Source: Pseudomonadota bacterium (GTDB lineage: Bacteria; Pseudomonadota; Gammaproteobacteria; Burkholderiales; Thiobacillaceae). From it: DNA of 60,636 bases. Under the pieces are notes generated by a model. It saw nothing but the letters and a program-made list of their open reading frames with translations. It did not search any database and was not told the DNA's origin. Every line of letters begins with the position of its first letter. Position 1 is the first letter of the stretch. Positions 15,557 through 24,810 of the stretch are shown in pieces. A program made the position numbers and the translations under genes. The stretch lies in contig JAJZRU010000015.1 of the NCBI GenBank assembly GCA_021802555.1, positions 1 to 60,636 on the forward strand, given 5' to 3'.

Positions 15557-15655
15557 ATCCGCGAAGGACGCGAAGGGGCGCGAAGAAAACCGAAACTCAG
15601 GATAAGTTACTGATTTTTCCTTAGCGTATCTTCGCGCCCCTTCGCGGATAAAAAA
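15557..15655. repeat. Inverted REP-like repeat (CGCGAAGG family) between the enzyme and kinase genes
   Basis: The left arm TTATCCGCGAAGG...GGGGCGCGAAGA (15557-15588) and right arm TCTTCGCGCCCCTTCGCGG with ATAA (15629-15651) are reverse complements except for a 9-base duplication (GACGCGAAG) in the left arm. This CCGCGAAGGACGCGAAGG sequence is a common intergenic element in proteobacteria. The hairpin could reduce transcription into the kinase gene or stabilise the upstream mRNA. Confidence 0.75.
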
Positions 15656-15664
15656 GTTTTCACC

Positions 15665-16969
15665 ATGAACCCGAAAATCATCGTTCTCGACGACGACCCC
15701 ACCGGCTCGCAGACGGTGCATTCCTGCCTGCTGCTGACGCGCTGGGACGTCGCCACCCTGGAAACCGCGCTGGCCGACGCGGCGCCGCTGTTCTTCGTGC
15801 TCACCAATACGCGCGGCATGGATGCGGGGCGCGCGGCGGCGGTGACGCGCGAGGTGTGCCTGAATCTCAAGGCTGCCCTCGCCGATTACGCGGGGCCGGT
15901 GCTGTTCGTGTCGCGCTCGGACTCCACCCTGCGCGGCCATTATCCGGTGGAGACCGACGTGATGAACGACGTGCTCGGTCCCTTCGACGCAACGCTGATG
16001 ACACCTGCCTTCTTCGAGGGCGGACGCATCACGCGCGACGGCATGCACTATCTGATCGTCGATGGCCGACTTGTACCGACACATGACACCGAGTTCGCGC
16101 GCGACTCGGTGTTCGGCTATAGGACCAGTTTCCTGCCCGACTATGTCGCTGAAAAAACCGGCGGGCGCGTGGCCGCGGAAGACGTGCGCCGGTTGACACT
16201 CGCCGATCTGCGCGCGGGCAACGCGGGGGAGTGGTTGGCAAGCCTGCGCAACAACGCCGTCGGCGTCGTCGATGGCGAAATACCCGAGGACTATGCGCAT
16301 TTTGCCGATGCGGTCTTGCAGGCGGCGGCGAGCGGGAAGCGGCTGCTGTTCCGCAGTGCCGCATCACTGCTCACCGCGCTGGCGAAGCTGCCGCCTCAGC
16401 CGGTGCCTGCCGAGGCATTCTCAAGCCTGGTGCGCGGCGGCAGGCCGGGTGCGTTCGTGGTCGGCTCGCACGTCGCCAAAACGACCGCGCAGCTCGGCGA
16501 GCTGCTGAAAGAGCCGGGCATGGTTGGATTGCCGCTCGACGTGTCGCGCCTGCCCGCAGCGCGCGCAGAACTTGCCGGCGAATTGAAGCAAAGCGTCGCT
16601 TTTGTCCACGCGCAAGGCCTCACGCCCGTCGTGTTCACCAGCCGCAGCGAGCGCCGCTTCGCCAGCCCGGCGCAGCGGCTGGCTTTCGGAGACGCCGTCT
16701 CGGCCACCCTCATGGACGTGGTGCGCGGTTTGCCCGCGACGCTGGGCTATCTGGTGAGCAAGGGCGGCATTACGTCCAACGACGTGCTCGCGAGCGGACT
16801 GGGCCTGGCGGCGGCACGCGTGCTCGGCCAGATCCTGCCCGGCGTCACGGTCGTGCAGGCGCCCGTCGATCACCGCTTGGCGCATCTGCCGGTTGTGATC
16901 TTTCCCGGCAATGTGGGCGGCGACGATGCGCTGGCCCAGGTGATGCGGCGCTTGCGTGCGGTCGGATGA
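15665..16969 (+). CDS. Four-carbon acid sugar kinase family protein (DUF1537)
   Basis: A 434-residue kinase of the family that includes D-threonate and 3-oxo-tetronate kinases. The N-terminal domain begins IIVLDDDPTGSQTVHSCLLL and contains VSRSDSTLRGHYPVETDVM, both hallmark segments for substrate binding. The C-terminal nucleotide-binding part has GYLVSKGGITSNDVLASGLG and VVIFPGNVGGDDALAQVM. It would phosphorylate a C4 sugar acid or related hydroxy acid with ATP. Family members usually sit next to a dehydrogenase and a decarboxylase (PdxA2-like) or an aldolase; here the only partner is the phosphoketolase-like enzyme 117 bp upstream, which makes the pathway unusual. The exact substrate cannot be read from sequence. 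Confidence 0.92.
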   Translation: MNPKIIVLDDDPTGSQTVHSCLLLTRWDVATLETALADAAPLFFVLTNTRGMDAGRAAAVTREVCLNLKAALADYAGPVLFVSRSDSTLRGHYPVETDVMNDVLGPFDATLMTPAFFEGGRITRDGMHYLIVDGRLVPTHDTEFARDSVFGYRTSFLPDYVAEKTGGRVAAEDVRRLTLADLRAGNAGEWLASLRNNAVGVVDGEIPEDYAHFADAVLQAAASGKRLLFRSAASLLTALAKLPPQPVPAEAFSSLVRGGRPGAFVVGSHVAKTTAQLGELLKEPGMVGLPLDVSRLPAARAELAGELKQSVAFVHAQGLTPVVFTSRSERRFASPAQRLAFGDAVSATLMDVVRGLPATLGYLVSKGGITSNDVLASGLGLAAARVLGQILPGVTVVQAPVDHRLAHLPVVIFPGNVGGDDALAQVMRRLRAVG

Positions 16970-16979
16970 AGGGGGGTGA

Positions 16980-17054
16980 TGGTGGGCGGTACTGGGATCG
17001 AACCAGTGGCTTCCACCGTGTGAAGGTGGCACTCTACCGCTGAGTTAACCGCCC
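16980..17054 (-). tRNA. tRNA-Val(CAC)
   Basis: Read on the minus strand, GGGCGGT...ACCGCCC forms the acceptor stem, ACTC/GAGT the D-stem, CCACC-TTCACAC-GGTGG the anticodon arm with anticodon CAC (reads GUG, valine), and ACTGG-TTCGATC-CCAGT the T-arm. Discriminator A and an encoded CCA end the 75-nt gene. All stems pair. It lies between the DUF1537 kinase gene and gltX. Confidence 0.96.
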
Positions 17055-17138
17055 GCGGAGGGGCGCATTTAACCACACGCGGCGGAGAGGGTCAATTTTT
17101 TGGCTTACAATTTGACGCTTTCCCTGCCTTTCGCTTTC

Positions 17139-18545
17139 ATGATTCGCACCCGCTTCGCGCCCAGTCCCACGGGCTATCTGCACATCGGCGGCGCGCGCAC
17201 TGCGCTGTTTTCCTGGGCCTATGCGCGCAAGCACGGCGGCGGCTTCGTGCTGCGCATCGAGGACACCGATCTGGAGCGCTCCACCTTGGTGTCCGAGCAG
17301 GCCATACTCGACGGCATGGCTTGGCTGGGCCTGGATTACGACGAGGGGCCGTTCTATCAGATGCGGCGCCTGGAACGCTACCAGCAGGTGGCGCAGCAAC
17401 TGATCGACGAAGGCAAGGCCTACTGGTGCTATGCCAGCCGCGAGGAACTCGATGCCATGCGCGAGGCGCAGCGCACACGCGGTGAGAAGCCGCGCTACGA
17501 CGGCCGCTGGCGGCCCGAACCGGGCAAGGTATTGCCGCAGCCGCCGCAAGGGGTGCAGCCGGTGCTGCGTTTCAAGAACCCCCACACGGGGGAGGTTACC
17601 TTCGACGACCTCATCAAGGGGCCGATTACCGTGGCCAACGCCGAACTGGACGATCTGGTCCTGCTGCGCGGGGATGGCGTGCCGACTTACAATTTCGGCG
17701 TGGTGGTGGACGACTGGGACATGGGCATCACCCATGTGATCCGCGGCGATGACCATGTCAACAACACGCCGCGCCAGCTCAACCTGCTCATGGCGTTGGG
17801 TGCGCCGCTGCCGCAGTATGCCCATGTCCCGATGATTCTAGGCGCGGACGGGGAACGCCTGTCCAAGCGCCACGGCGCGGTGAGCGTGATGCAGTATTTC
17901 GAGGACGGCTATCTGCCCGAGGCGCTGCTCAATTACCTGGCGCGCCTGGGCTGGTCGCACGGCGATGTCGAGATCTTCTCCATGGAGCAGTTCTGCGCGT
18001 GGTTCGATCTCGAACACGTGAGCCGTTCGCCGGCCAAGTTCAATCCCGAGAAGCTGTTGTGGCTCAACCAGCAATATCTCAAGGCGGCCGACGAGGCGCG
18101 CTTGGCGGCATTGGTGGAGCCGCGCCTGGCGGATCAGGGTTTGTCCGTCAACGGCGGTCCGCCGCTGAACGAGGTCATGACCCTGCTCAAAGAGCGGGCA
18201 TCGACCCTGGTTGAGCTGACCGATGCGGCATCGTTGTTCTACCGCGACATACATATGCATGAAGAACTGCTGGCGGAACACCTGAGCCCCGAGGCAAAGC
18301 CGGCGCTCGTCGTGCTGCGCAAGCGCTTGCAGGCTCTCCCGTGGGAGCGTGCGGCATTGAACGATTGCCTTAAGGCGGTGACCAAGGAACATGGCCTCAA
18401 GCTGCCCAAGCTCGCCATGCCCCTGCGGGTGCTGGTGACGGGCGTGCCGCAGACGCCCGCCATCGACGCCACCCTGGAGTTGCTGGGGCGCGACAAGGTG
18501 CTGTCGCGCCTGGACGCCGGGCTTGCCCGGCTCGGCCTGGGCTGA
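17139..18545 (+). CDS. gltX: Glutamyl-tRNA synthetase
   Basis: A 468-residue class I synthetase charging tRNA-Glu. The start [20 protein letters not shown] contains the HIGH-type motif HIGG, and the KMSKS-type motif is LSKRHGA (about residue 240). Other signatures are [29 protein letters not shown] and the C-terminal anticodon-binding helical domain. The length is typical of bacterial GltX. ATG 17139 matches the family N-terminus; the upstream in-frame codon at 17100 adds unconserved residues. A tRNA-Val lies on the other strand just upstream. Confidence 0.97.
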   Translation: MIRTRFAPSPTGYLHIGGARTALFSWAYARKHGGGFVLRIEDTDLERSTLVSEQAILDGMAWLGLDYDEGPFYQMRRLERYQQVAQQLIDEGKAYWCYASREELDAMREAQRTRGEKPRYDGRWRPEPGKVLPQPPQGVQPVLRFKNPHTGEVTFDDLIKGPITVANAELDDLVLLRGDGVPTYNFGVVVDDWDMGITHVIRGDDHVNNTPRQLNLLMALGAPLPQYAHVPMILGADGERLSKRHGAVSVMQYFEDGYLPEALLNYLARLGWSHGDVEIFSMEQFCAWFDLEHVSRSPAKFNPEKLLWLNQQYLKAADEARLAALVEPRLADQGLSVNGGPPLNEVMTLLKERASTLVELTDAASLFYRDIHMHEELLAEHLSPEAKPALVVLRKRLQALPWERAALNDCLKAVTKEHGLKLPKLAMPLRVLVTGVPQTPAIDATLELLGRDKVLSRLDAGLARLGLG

Positions 18546-18579
18546 CGCGGCCGGGGCGGCTTGGCCTTGCTTTGTTGGA

Positions 18580-18585
18580 TATAAT
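18580..18585 (+). promoter_or_regulatory. -10 box upstream of the DsrE gene
   Basis: A perfect TATAAT lies 35 bp before the DsrE start, followed by a T-run. A good -35 at standard distance is not evident (TTGGCC at 18561 is only 13 bp away), so this is a suggestion that the gene has its own promoter rather than relying on gltX. Confidence 0.4.
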
Positions 18586-18620
18586 TTTTTGCCTACTTAA
18601 CTGAACTGCGGAGATCGAAT

Positions 18621-18989
18621 ATGGCTGACAAACTCATGATCGTGATGGTGAATACCGACCCTTCCAATCCGTCGGAACTGGGGGCGCCTTTTTTCCAGGC
18701 CACCGTGGCGGCCGCCATGGAGTACGAGGTCGAAGTCATCCTCACGGCGCGCTCGGGCGAACTGGCCAAGAAGGGCGTGGCGGACAAGCTGCACGTTCAG
18801 GAGGGCTCGCCCAAAAGCGTGTACGACTTCATCAAGGACGCGCACGAGGCGGGGGTGAAATTCAAGGTCTGCACTCCGACGCTGGAACTGTGGGGCAATG
18901 ATCTCATTCCGGAAATCGAGGAAACCGTGGGTGGCGCCTATGTCATCCAGCAGGCCATGGATGACGATGTCGTGACGCTGACCTATTGA
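18621..18989 (+). CDS. DsrE/DsrF-like family protein
   Basis: A 122-residue soluble protein of the DsrE fold. It starts MADKLMIVMVNTDPSNPSEL and contains AATVAAAMEYEVEVIL-like helix-strand units, the segment KSVYDFIKDAHEAGVKFKVC (Cys near residue 82) and GNDLIPEIEETVGGAYVIQQ. DsrE-type proteins carry persulfide sulfur or regulate sulfur metabolism; the single Cys in the FKVC position is where related proteins bind sulfur. It has its own strong RBS region (GGAG) and no other dsr, tus or hdr genes nearby, so its partner is unknown. Confidence 0.88.
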   Translation: MADKLMIVMVNTDPSNPSELGAPFFQATVAAAMEYEVEVILTARSGELAKKGVADKLHVQEGSPKSVYDFIKDAHEAGVKFKVCTPTLELWGNDLIPEIEETVGGAYVIQQAMDDDVVTLTY

Positions 18990-19013
18990 GCGCTGCCGCC
19001 TCGGCGCGGCGGC

Positions 19014-20042
19014 TCAAAAGCGGTTGCCGAATTCGTCCTGCGGCGGGGCAGGCGCCGCCGCCTCGGTCAAGGGGCTGACGGCGGCCAGCGGCGCGGTTCT
19101 GCGCCAGAACTTCCAGGCCATCATCGGCCGCCAATGCAGCAGCGTCCCGCTCTGCGGATCGTGCAGGGCATAGCGCCTGCCGGCCTTCAATAGGGGCGCC
19201 AGCCAGTCGTGCTCCAGTTCCTGCAGCGCCGCGCGCCAGGCCCAGGCGTCGCCGTATTGTCCGGCTTCGAGCAGCCCATCCAGCACCACGACGGCCGCCG
19301 GCGGCAGCGTTCCTTCCCAGCGTCCGGGCAGAGGCTGGCACGCCTGGCCCAGACCTTGCGCGAGTTGGCAGGCCAAGGGGTGGTCGGCATAAACCCTCGC
19401 CGCGGTTAGAGGCGGTGGCGCCCAGCGCCCTTCCCCCCAGAGCCAAAGCGAATTGATGGCGGGCTGCCCCGCCGCCTCGCGCGCCCGGTTGACGGGGTGG
19501 TCGTGCAGCAGCATCTGGATTTCGTTCTGGAGCTTTTGCCAATCGAGTATCCCGCCGGCTGGAGGCGGGGCCAGGGCCCGTCCTGTCGCCGCGCTGGGGG
19601 GCGGCAGGTTCGGGCCGAGCGGCGTCGTCCTCGGCCAATACCAGCCGCCGCCGGGCGTTGCCACGAGCGGCAAGGCAGCGCCGAAATGTTCCGTCAGGTC
19701 GGCATGCAGGGCCGCGGCCTCGGCCGTCGTCATGGCCACGGCCGTACCCATCAGGGGCACCAGGCCCTCGCGCCGCACTTGCAGATGCACGGCTTCCACG
19801 CGCAGCCACCAGGCATTCCCCGGTTCCATGCCCTCGGCCTTGAGCAGATAGGGGGCGAGCGGGGCAGATCCTTGCGCGCCGACGCCGAGCAGGTCGGCCA
19901 GGGCGGCCTCCAGGCTGCCCGCTGCGCCGGTTTGCCGGCGGCCGCGAGCGTACAGCGTTTCCAGCGCCGGCAGGTGCACGCCCGCCAAGGCGGCGTCGCG
20001 CAGGCGGCGGGGGGGAAACAAGTAAGGCACGATGAAGCGCAT
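19014..20042 (-). CDS. RpfE-type / phosphoglycerate mutase-like protein of unknown function
   Basis: A 342-residue protein typical of betaproteobacteria, usually annotated as 'regulatory protein RpfE type' or 'phosphoglycerate mutase'. Recognisable segments are MRFIVPYLFPPRRLRDAALA, LPALETLYARGRR, YLLKAEGMEPGNAWWLRVEA, PVHLQVRREGLVPL-like VHLQVRREGLVPLMG and INSLWLWGEGRW. There are no obvious catalytic mutase residues and no signal peptide. ATG 20042 is the first methionine that gives the family N-terminus. It is divergent from yjbQ. The real function is unknown. Confidence 0.75.
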   Translation of the reverse strand: MRFIVPYLFPPRRLRDAALAGVHLPALETLYARGRRQTGAAGSLEAALADLLGVGAQGSAPLAPYLLKAEGMEPGNAWWLRVEAVHLQVRREGLVPLMGTAVAMTTAEAAALHADLTEHFGAALPLVATPGGGWYWPRTTPLGPNLPPPSAATGRALAPPPAGGILDWQKLQNEIQMLLHDHPVNRAREAAGQPAINSLWLWGEGRWAPPPLTAARVYADHPLACQLAQGLGQACQPLPGRWEGTLPPAAVVVLDGLLEAGQYGDAWAWRAALQELEHDWLAPLLKAGRRYALHDPQSGTLLHWRPMMAWKFWRRTAPLAAVSPLTEAAAPAPPQDEFGNRF

Positions 20043-20122
20043 GGGCGCAGTGTAGCGCGGGAAACTCGCGCGCATTTGTGCGGTCAGGCCGGCACAGCCT
20101 TTCTCGCATACAATCCAGCCCC

Positions 20123-20542
20123 ATGCGCCAAGCAAGCCGTCTCCTGGTCGTTCCCACCCATGGCAAAGGGCTCTATGCCGTCACCCGGCCGGTGCAGGAC
20201 TTCGTCCGTACCAGCAACGTCGCGGAGGGTTTGTTGACCGTGTTCGTGCAGCACACCTCGGCCAGCCTGCTGATCCAGGAAAACGCCGATCCGGACGTGT
20301 GCGGTGACCTGGAAAAATTCTTCTCCCGCCTGGTGCCCGAAGGCGATCCGCTCTATGACCATGCCACCGAGGGGCCCGACGACATGCCCGCTCATGTGCG
20401 CGCGGCGCTCACGCAAAGCCAGTTGTCCATCCCCGTGCTGGATGGCGCCGCGGCGCTGGGCACCTGGCAGGGCATTTATCTCTACGAGCACCGCCGCGCG
20501 GCGCAAAGCCGCCATATCGTGCTGCACCTGCTGGGGGACTGA
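20123..20542 (+). CDS. YjbQ family protein (UPF0047)
   Basis: A 139-residue protein of the conserved YjbQ/UPF0047 family. Family features are GLYAVTRPVQDFVRTSNVAE, GLLTVFVQHTSASLLIQENA with the conserved HTSASL, DHATEGPDDMPAHVRAALTQ and GTWQGIYLYEHRR. Some members show weak thiamin-phosphate synthase activity; the physiological role is not settled. ATG 20123 is preceded by a TACAAT box at 20108. The stop codon overlaps the lolC start, placing it at the head of the lolCD-comEC-relA run. Confidence 0.92.
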   Translation: MRQASRLLVVPTHGKGLYAVTRPVQDFVRTSNVAEGLLTVFVQHTSASLLIQENADPDVCGDLEKFFSRLVPEGDPLYDHATEGPDDMPAHVRAALTQSQLSIPVLDGAAALGTWQGIYLYEHRRAAQSRHIVLHLLGD

Positions 20543-21789
20543 TGGCCGCGCCCTACGAGATCCTGGTGGGCATGCGCTATACCCATGCCAAGCGCAGCAA
20601 CCATTTCATTTCCTTCATCTCTCTGGTGTCGGCGGCCGGCATCGCGCTGGGTGTGGCCGCGCTCATCGTCGTGCTGTCGGTGATGAACGGTTTTCAGGAC
20701 GAATTGCGCAACCGCATCCTGGGCCTCACGGCCCATGTCGAAATCACCGGCATGGACAACACGCTGGGGCATTGGCGCCGCGTGGCGCAGCAAGCGCGGG
20801 GCAATGCGCAGGTGCTGGCGGCGGCGCCCTATGTGGAAACCGAGGCCATGCTCGCGGCCAACGGCAACGTGCGCGGCGCGCTCATCCGCGGCGTACAGCC
20901 GGCCGACGAGCAGCGGATCGGCGATCTGGGCAAGGACATGAAGGCCGGCAGCCTGGATGCGCTCAAGCCGGGCGGCTTCGGCATCATACTGGGCTCGCAG
21001 TTGGCGCGTGAGCTGGGGGCGACGGTGGGGGACAAGGTCACGCTCATCAGCGCCCAGGGCAACATCACGCCGCTGGGCATCATGCCGCGCCTCAAGCAGT
21101 TCGACGTGGTGGGCATCTTCGACGCCGGCATGTACACCTACGACGCGGGCCTGGCCTTCATCGACCTGCACGATGCGCAGTTGCTCACTCGGCTGGGCGA
21201 TCGCGTCTCCGGCGTGCGCCTCAAGCTCAGGGATCCCTTCCAAGCGCCCTTCGTCGATCAGCAGCTCACGCAAAGCCTGGGCGGCAATTACTTCGTCACC
21301 GACTGGACCAAGCAGAACACCAATTTCTTCCGCGCCGTGGCCATCGAGAAGCGCATGATGTTCCTCATCCTGCTGCTCATCGTCGCCGTCGCCGCCTTCA
21401 ACATCGTTTCCACCCTGGTCATGGCGGTGACCGACAAGCAGGCCGACATCGCCATATTGCGCACCCTGGGCGCGCAGCCGCGCAGCATCATGGCCATTTT
21501 CATCCTCCAGGGCGCCTTCATTGGTGTGGTGGGCGCCTTGCTGGGGGTCGCCGGCGGCGTGGCGCTGGCGCTGAACGTGGCAACCGTGGTGCCCTTTCTG
21601 GAGCATATCTTCGGCATCAATTTGTTCCCGGCCGACGTGTACTACATCAGCAAGCTGCCCTCCAAGCTGGAATGGAGCGACGTCGTCACCATTACCACGG
21701 TGTCGCTGAGCCTGAGCCTGATCGCCACGCTGTACCCGAGCTGGCGCGCGTCGCGCCTCAACCCCGCGGAGTCGCTGCGCTATGAGTGA
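20542..21789 (+). CDS. lolC: Lipoprotein-releasing ABC transporter permease LolC/LolE
   Basis: A 415-residue inner-membrane permease that extracts outer-membrane lipoproteins for LolA. It shows [20 protein letters not shown] at the N-terminus, a first transmembrane helix ([20 protein letters not shown]), a large periplasmic MacB-type domain (about 45-265), then helices around [20 protein letters not shown], the FtsX domain helices and the ending [18 protein letters not shown]. There is one permease gene, so the transporter is likely a homodimeric LolC/E (LolF-like) form. It overlaps lolD by 8 bp. Confidence 0.95.
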   Translation: MAAPYEILVGMRYTHAKRSNHFISFISLVSAAGIALGVAALIVVLSVMNGFQDELRNRILGLTAHVEITGMDNTLGHWRRVAQQARGNAQVLAAAPYVETEAMLAANGNVRGALIRGVQPADEQRIGDLGKDMKAGSLDALKPGGFGIILGSQLARELGATVGDKVTLISAQGNITPLGIMPRLKQFDVVGIFDAGMYTYDAGLAFIDLHDAQLLTRLGDRVSGVRLKLRDPFQAPFVDQQLTQSLGGNYFVTDWTKQNTNFFRAVAIEKRMMFLILLLIVAVAAFNIVSTLVMAVTDKQADIAILRTLGAQPRSIMAIFILQGAFIGVVGALLGVAGGVALALNVATVVPFLEHIFGINLFPADVYYISKLPSKLEWSDVVTITTVSLSLSLIATLYPSWRASRLNPAESLRYE

Positions 21790-22462
21790 GGCGGTGCTGG
21801 AATGCCAGGGGCTCGGCAAATCCTATCGCCAGGGGCGCCAGGAGGTGCCCGTGCTGCGCGACATCGGCCTGAGTGTGGCGCGCGGCGAGATGGTGGCCAT
21901 CGCGGGCGCGTCCGGCTCGGGCAAATCCACGCTGCTGCACCTGCTGGGCGGACTCGACACGCCCAGCGCCGGCAGCGTGCGCCTGCTCGGGCAGACCTTG
22001 CAGGGCCTGGGGCAGGGCGAACTGAGCCGCTTGCGCAACCGGGCGCTGGGCTTCGTCTATCAATTCCATCACCTGCTGCCGGAATTCAGCGCGCAGGAAA
22101 ACGTCGCCATGCCGCTGTTCATCCGCCGCACCCCGCGTCATGAAGCGCTCGCGCGCGCGGCGGACATGCTCGGCGAAGTGGGTTTGGCCCAGCGTCTGAC
22201 GCACCGGCCGGGCGAGCTGTCCGGCGGCGAACGCCAGCGCGTCGCCGTGGCCCGCGCCCTGGTCACGCATCCTGCCTGCCTGCTGGCGGACGAGCCCACC
22301 GGCAACCTGGACCGCCGCACCGCGGAGAGCGTGTTCGCGCTCATGCAGGATCTCAACCGCAAGCTGGGGACCAGCCTGGTCATCGTCACCCACGATGCCG
22401 ACATCGCCGCGCGCATGGAGCGGCGTCTGCATCTGGCGGACGGCGCGCTTGGCCCGCTTTGA
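21782..22462 (+). CDS. lolD: Lipoprotein-releasing ABC transporter ATPase LolD
   Basis: A 226-residue ATPase. Walker A is GASGSGKST, followed by the Q-loop region [20 protein letters not shown] with the LolD-typical FHHLLPEF, the signature [15 protein letters not shown], Walker [10 protein letters not shown] and the switch His in VIVTHDA. It energises the permease encoded just upstream and is translationally coupled with it. Confidence 0.97.
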   Translation: MSEAVLECQGLGKSYRQGRQEVPVLRDIGLSVARGEMVAIAGASGSGKSTLLHLLGGLDTPSAGSVRLLGQTLQGLGQGELSRLRNRALGFVYQFHHLLPEFSAQENVAMPLFIRRTPRHEALARAADMLGEVGLAQRLTHRPGELSGGERQRVAVARALVTHPACLLADEPTGNLDRRTAESVFALMQDLNRKLGTSLVIVTHDADIAARMERRLHLADGALGPL

Positions 22463-24809
22463 GTTCCCTTTCTGGTTTTATTGCGCGGCCTTCGCCGCCG
22501 GCACGGGCTGGCTGCAGACCCAGGAGCGCCTGCCTACTGTTGCCTGGATCTGGGCCTTGCCCTTTGCCGCGTCCGTCCTGCTGCTGCCGCGCGCCAGGCG
22601 GCTTGCGCTCGATCTGACTCGCCAGGGCGCGATCCTGCTGCTGGTCGCGGCGCTGGGCTTTGCCTATGCCGCCTGGCGCGCGGAGCTGCGTCTGGCCGAG
22701 CGCCTGCCGACGCAAGCCGAAGGCGCCGATTTCGTCCTGGCCGGGCGCGTCTCCGGCCTGCCGCAAGATACGCCCTGGGGGCAGGTGTTCGACTTCGATC
22801 TCGCTCCCGGCCAAAGCACGCTTGCGCCTAAACTGCGGCGCGTGCGCCTGTCCTGGTATGCGCCGCGCGGCGTCGAGCCCATGCCGCGGCCTTTTCGCGC
22901 CGGCCAGGCATGGCGGCTTGCGGCGCGTCTGAAGCAGCCCCACGGGCAGCTCAACTTCACGGGTTTCGATTACGAAGCCTGGCTGCTGCAGCGTGCCATC
23001 GGTGCTGCCGGCTATGTGCGCGCACAGCCGGCGCCGCGGCTGCTGGCGCAGGAGGCGGAGGGTTTCTCCGCGGCGCTGGATGCCACGCGCGCGCGCATCC
23101 GCAACCATATCCTCCAAGTCCTCGGGCAGGCAGCTTACGCCGGTGTCATCGCCGCGCTCGTGGTGGGCGATCAGCAGGCCATCCCGACGTGGCAGTGGCG
23201 CGATTTCAATCGCACCGGGGTGACACATTTGATGAGCATCTCGGGTCTGCACGTGACCTTGCTGGCCGGGCTGGCTGCGGCCCTCGCGGGGTGGATATGG
23301 CGCCGTGTTCCGGCGCTGGCATTGCGCTGGCCGGCGCACAAGGCGGCGGCGGTGGTGGGCTTTGCGACAGCCCTGGGCTACAGCCTGCTGGCCGGCTTCC
23401 AGATCCCCGCCCAGCGCACGCTGTTCATGCTCGCGGCCGTGGCCGGTGGCCTCCTGCTGGCGCGGCGCCCTTCGGCGTTCAGTCTCTTGGGCTTGGCCCT
23501 GCTGACGGTCTGTGTGTTCGATCCCTGGGCCACGCTGGCGGCGGGATTCTGGCTGTCTTTCGGCGCCGTGGCGGCGCTGCTGTGGGTGGGCGAGGGCCGC
23601 ATCGGGCGACTGGGCACGTTGGGAGGCTGGGCGTTGGCGCAGGCCGCCGTCACCCTGGCCCTCGCCCCCGCATTGCTGTTGCTGTTCCAGCAGGTGTCCC
23701 TGGTCAGCCCGCTCGCCAACGCGCTGGCCATTCCGCTGGTGAGCTGGGTCATCACGCCTTTGGCGCTCCTGGGCGGCCTGGCGGCCGGCTGGCAGGCGCC
23801 TCTGGTGTGGGCGCAGGAACTCATGGCCGGACTGGGCGGCCTGCTGCACGCCTTGGCGGGCTGGCCGATGCTGGTGCGGCCGCAGCCGGGGTCGGCAGCG
23901 TTGCTGCTGGCGTTGGCGGGCGTCGCCTGGCTGCTTTTGCCGCGCGGCATGCCGGCGCGCTGGCTGGGTGCCCTCATGCTCCTGCCTTTGCTGTGGCCGC
24001 AGGAGGAGCGACTTCCCCCGGGGCATTTCGTCGCCACCGTGCTGGATGTCGGGCAAGGCACGGCGGTGCTGGTGCAGACCGCGCACCATCGCCTGCTGTA
24101 TGACAGCGGCCCGAGCTATGGGGAGAGCGACGCCGGCGAGCGGGTGGTGCTGCCGGCGCTGCGCGCGGCGGGCGAACTACGCCTGGATGGCCTGGTGCTT
24201 ACACACAACGACAGCGACCATACCGGCGGTGCGGCCTCCCTGCTGCGCGAGGCCGATGCCGGCTGGCTGCTCACTTCGGTGCCCTTGACTGCCGGGACGG
24301 CCTGGCCGGTGCCGCGCCGCCTGGCCTGCGTGCGCGGCCAGCACTGGCGCTGGGACGGCGTGGATTTCGACGTGCTCAATCCGCCGCCGCAGGCCTACCA
24401 GGAGGCGCGTGCCGACAACGCCATGAGTTGCGTGCTCAAGGTGTCAAGCGGCAGCCAGGCGCTGCTGCTCACGGGGGATGCCGAACGGCCTACCGAGGCC
24501 GAGATGGCGGCCGAGGTGCCGCAGAGCCTGTCGAGCAGCGTCCTCATGGCCGGCCATCACGGCAGCGCGACTTCGACCATCCCGGTCTTCCTCGCCGCCG
24601 TGCGGCCTGCGGCAGTGATTTTTTCCGCGGGCTATCGCAACCGTTACGGCCATCCCCACTGGCGCGTGCTGGGCGACGTGCGGCGCGCCGGGGCCGCTAT
24701 TTATCGTACCGACCGCGACGGCGCCCTGCGTCTGCGCTTCGACCCGCAGACGGTGGCGGTGGCGAGCGCCGCCGAAAGGCGTCGCCGCTACTGGCAGCTG
24801 AGGCGATAA
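22449..24809 (+). CDS. comEC: DNA internalisation-related competence protein ComEC/Rec2
   Basis: A 786-residue inner-membrane channel for single-stranded DNA uptake. The order is N-terminal helices, an OB-like DUF4131 region, the Competence domain with many helices ([20 protein letters not shown], a hallmark), and a C-terminal metallo-beta-lactamase-like domain ([20 protein letters not shown], then [11 protein letters not shown], then LMAGHHGS). I prefer TTG 22449, which begins near the lolD stop; ATG 22395 would overlap lolD by 68 bp. A full-length copy suggests natural transformation capacity, though other com/pil genes are outside the window. The stop is 1 bp before relA. Confidence 0.93.
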   Translation: MARFEFPFWFYCAAFAAGTGWLQTQERLPTVAWIWALPFAASVLLLPRARRLALDLTRQGAILLLVAALGFAYAAWRAELRLAERLPTQAEGADFVLAGRVSGLPQDTPWGQVFDFDLAPGQSTLAPKLRRVRLSWYAPRGVEPMPRPFRAGQAWRLAARLKQPHGQLNFTGFDYEAWLLQRAIGAAGYVRAQPAPRLLAQEAEGFSAALDATRARIRNHILQVLGQAAYAGVIAALVVGDQQAIPTWQWRDFNRTGVTHLMSISGLHVTLLAGLAAALAGWIWRRVPALALRWPAHKAAAVVGFATALGYSLLAGFQIPAQRTLFMLAAVAGGLLLARRPSAFSLLGLALLTVCVFDPWATLAAGFWLSFGAVAALLWVGEGRIGRLGTLGGWALAQAAVTLALAPALLLLFQQVSLVSPLANALAIPLVSWVITPLALLGGLAAGWQAPLVWAQELMAGLGGLLHALAGWPMLVRPQPGSAALLLALAGVAWLLLPRGMPARWLGALMLLPLLWPQEERLPPGHFVATVLDVGQGTAVLVQTAHHRLLYDSGPSYGESDAGERVVLPALRAAGELRLDGLVLTHNDSDHTGGAASLLREADAGWLLTSVPLTAGTAWPVPRRLACVRGQHWRWDGVDFDVLNPPPQAYQEARADNAMSCVLKVSSGSQALLLTGDAERPTEAEMAAEVPQSLSSSVLMAGHHGSATSTIPVFLAAVRPAAVIFSAGYRNRYGHPHWRVLGDVRRAGAAIYRTDRDGALRLRFDPQTVAVASAAERRRRYWQLRR

Positions 24810-24810
24810 T

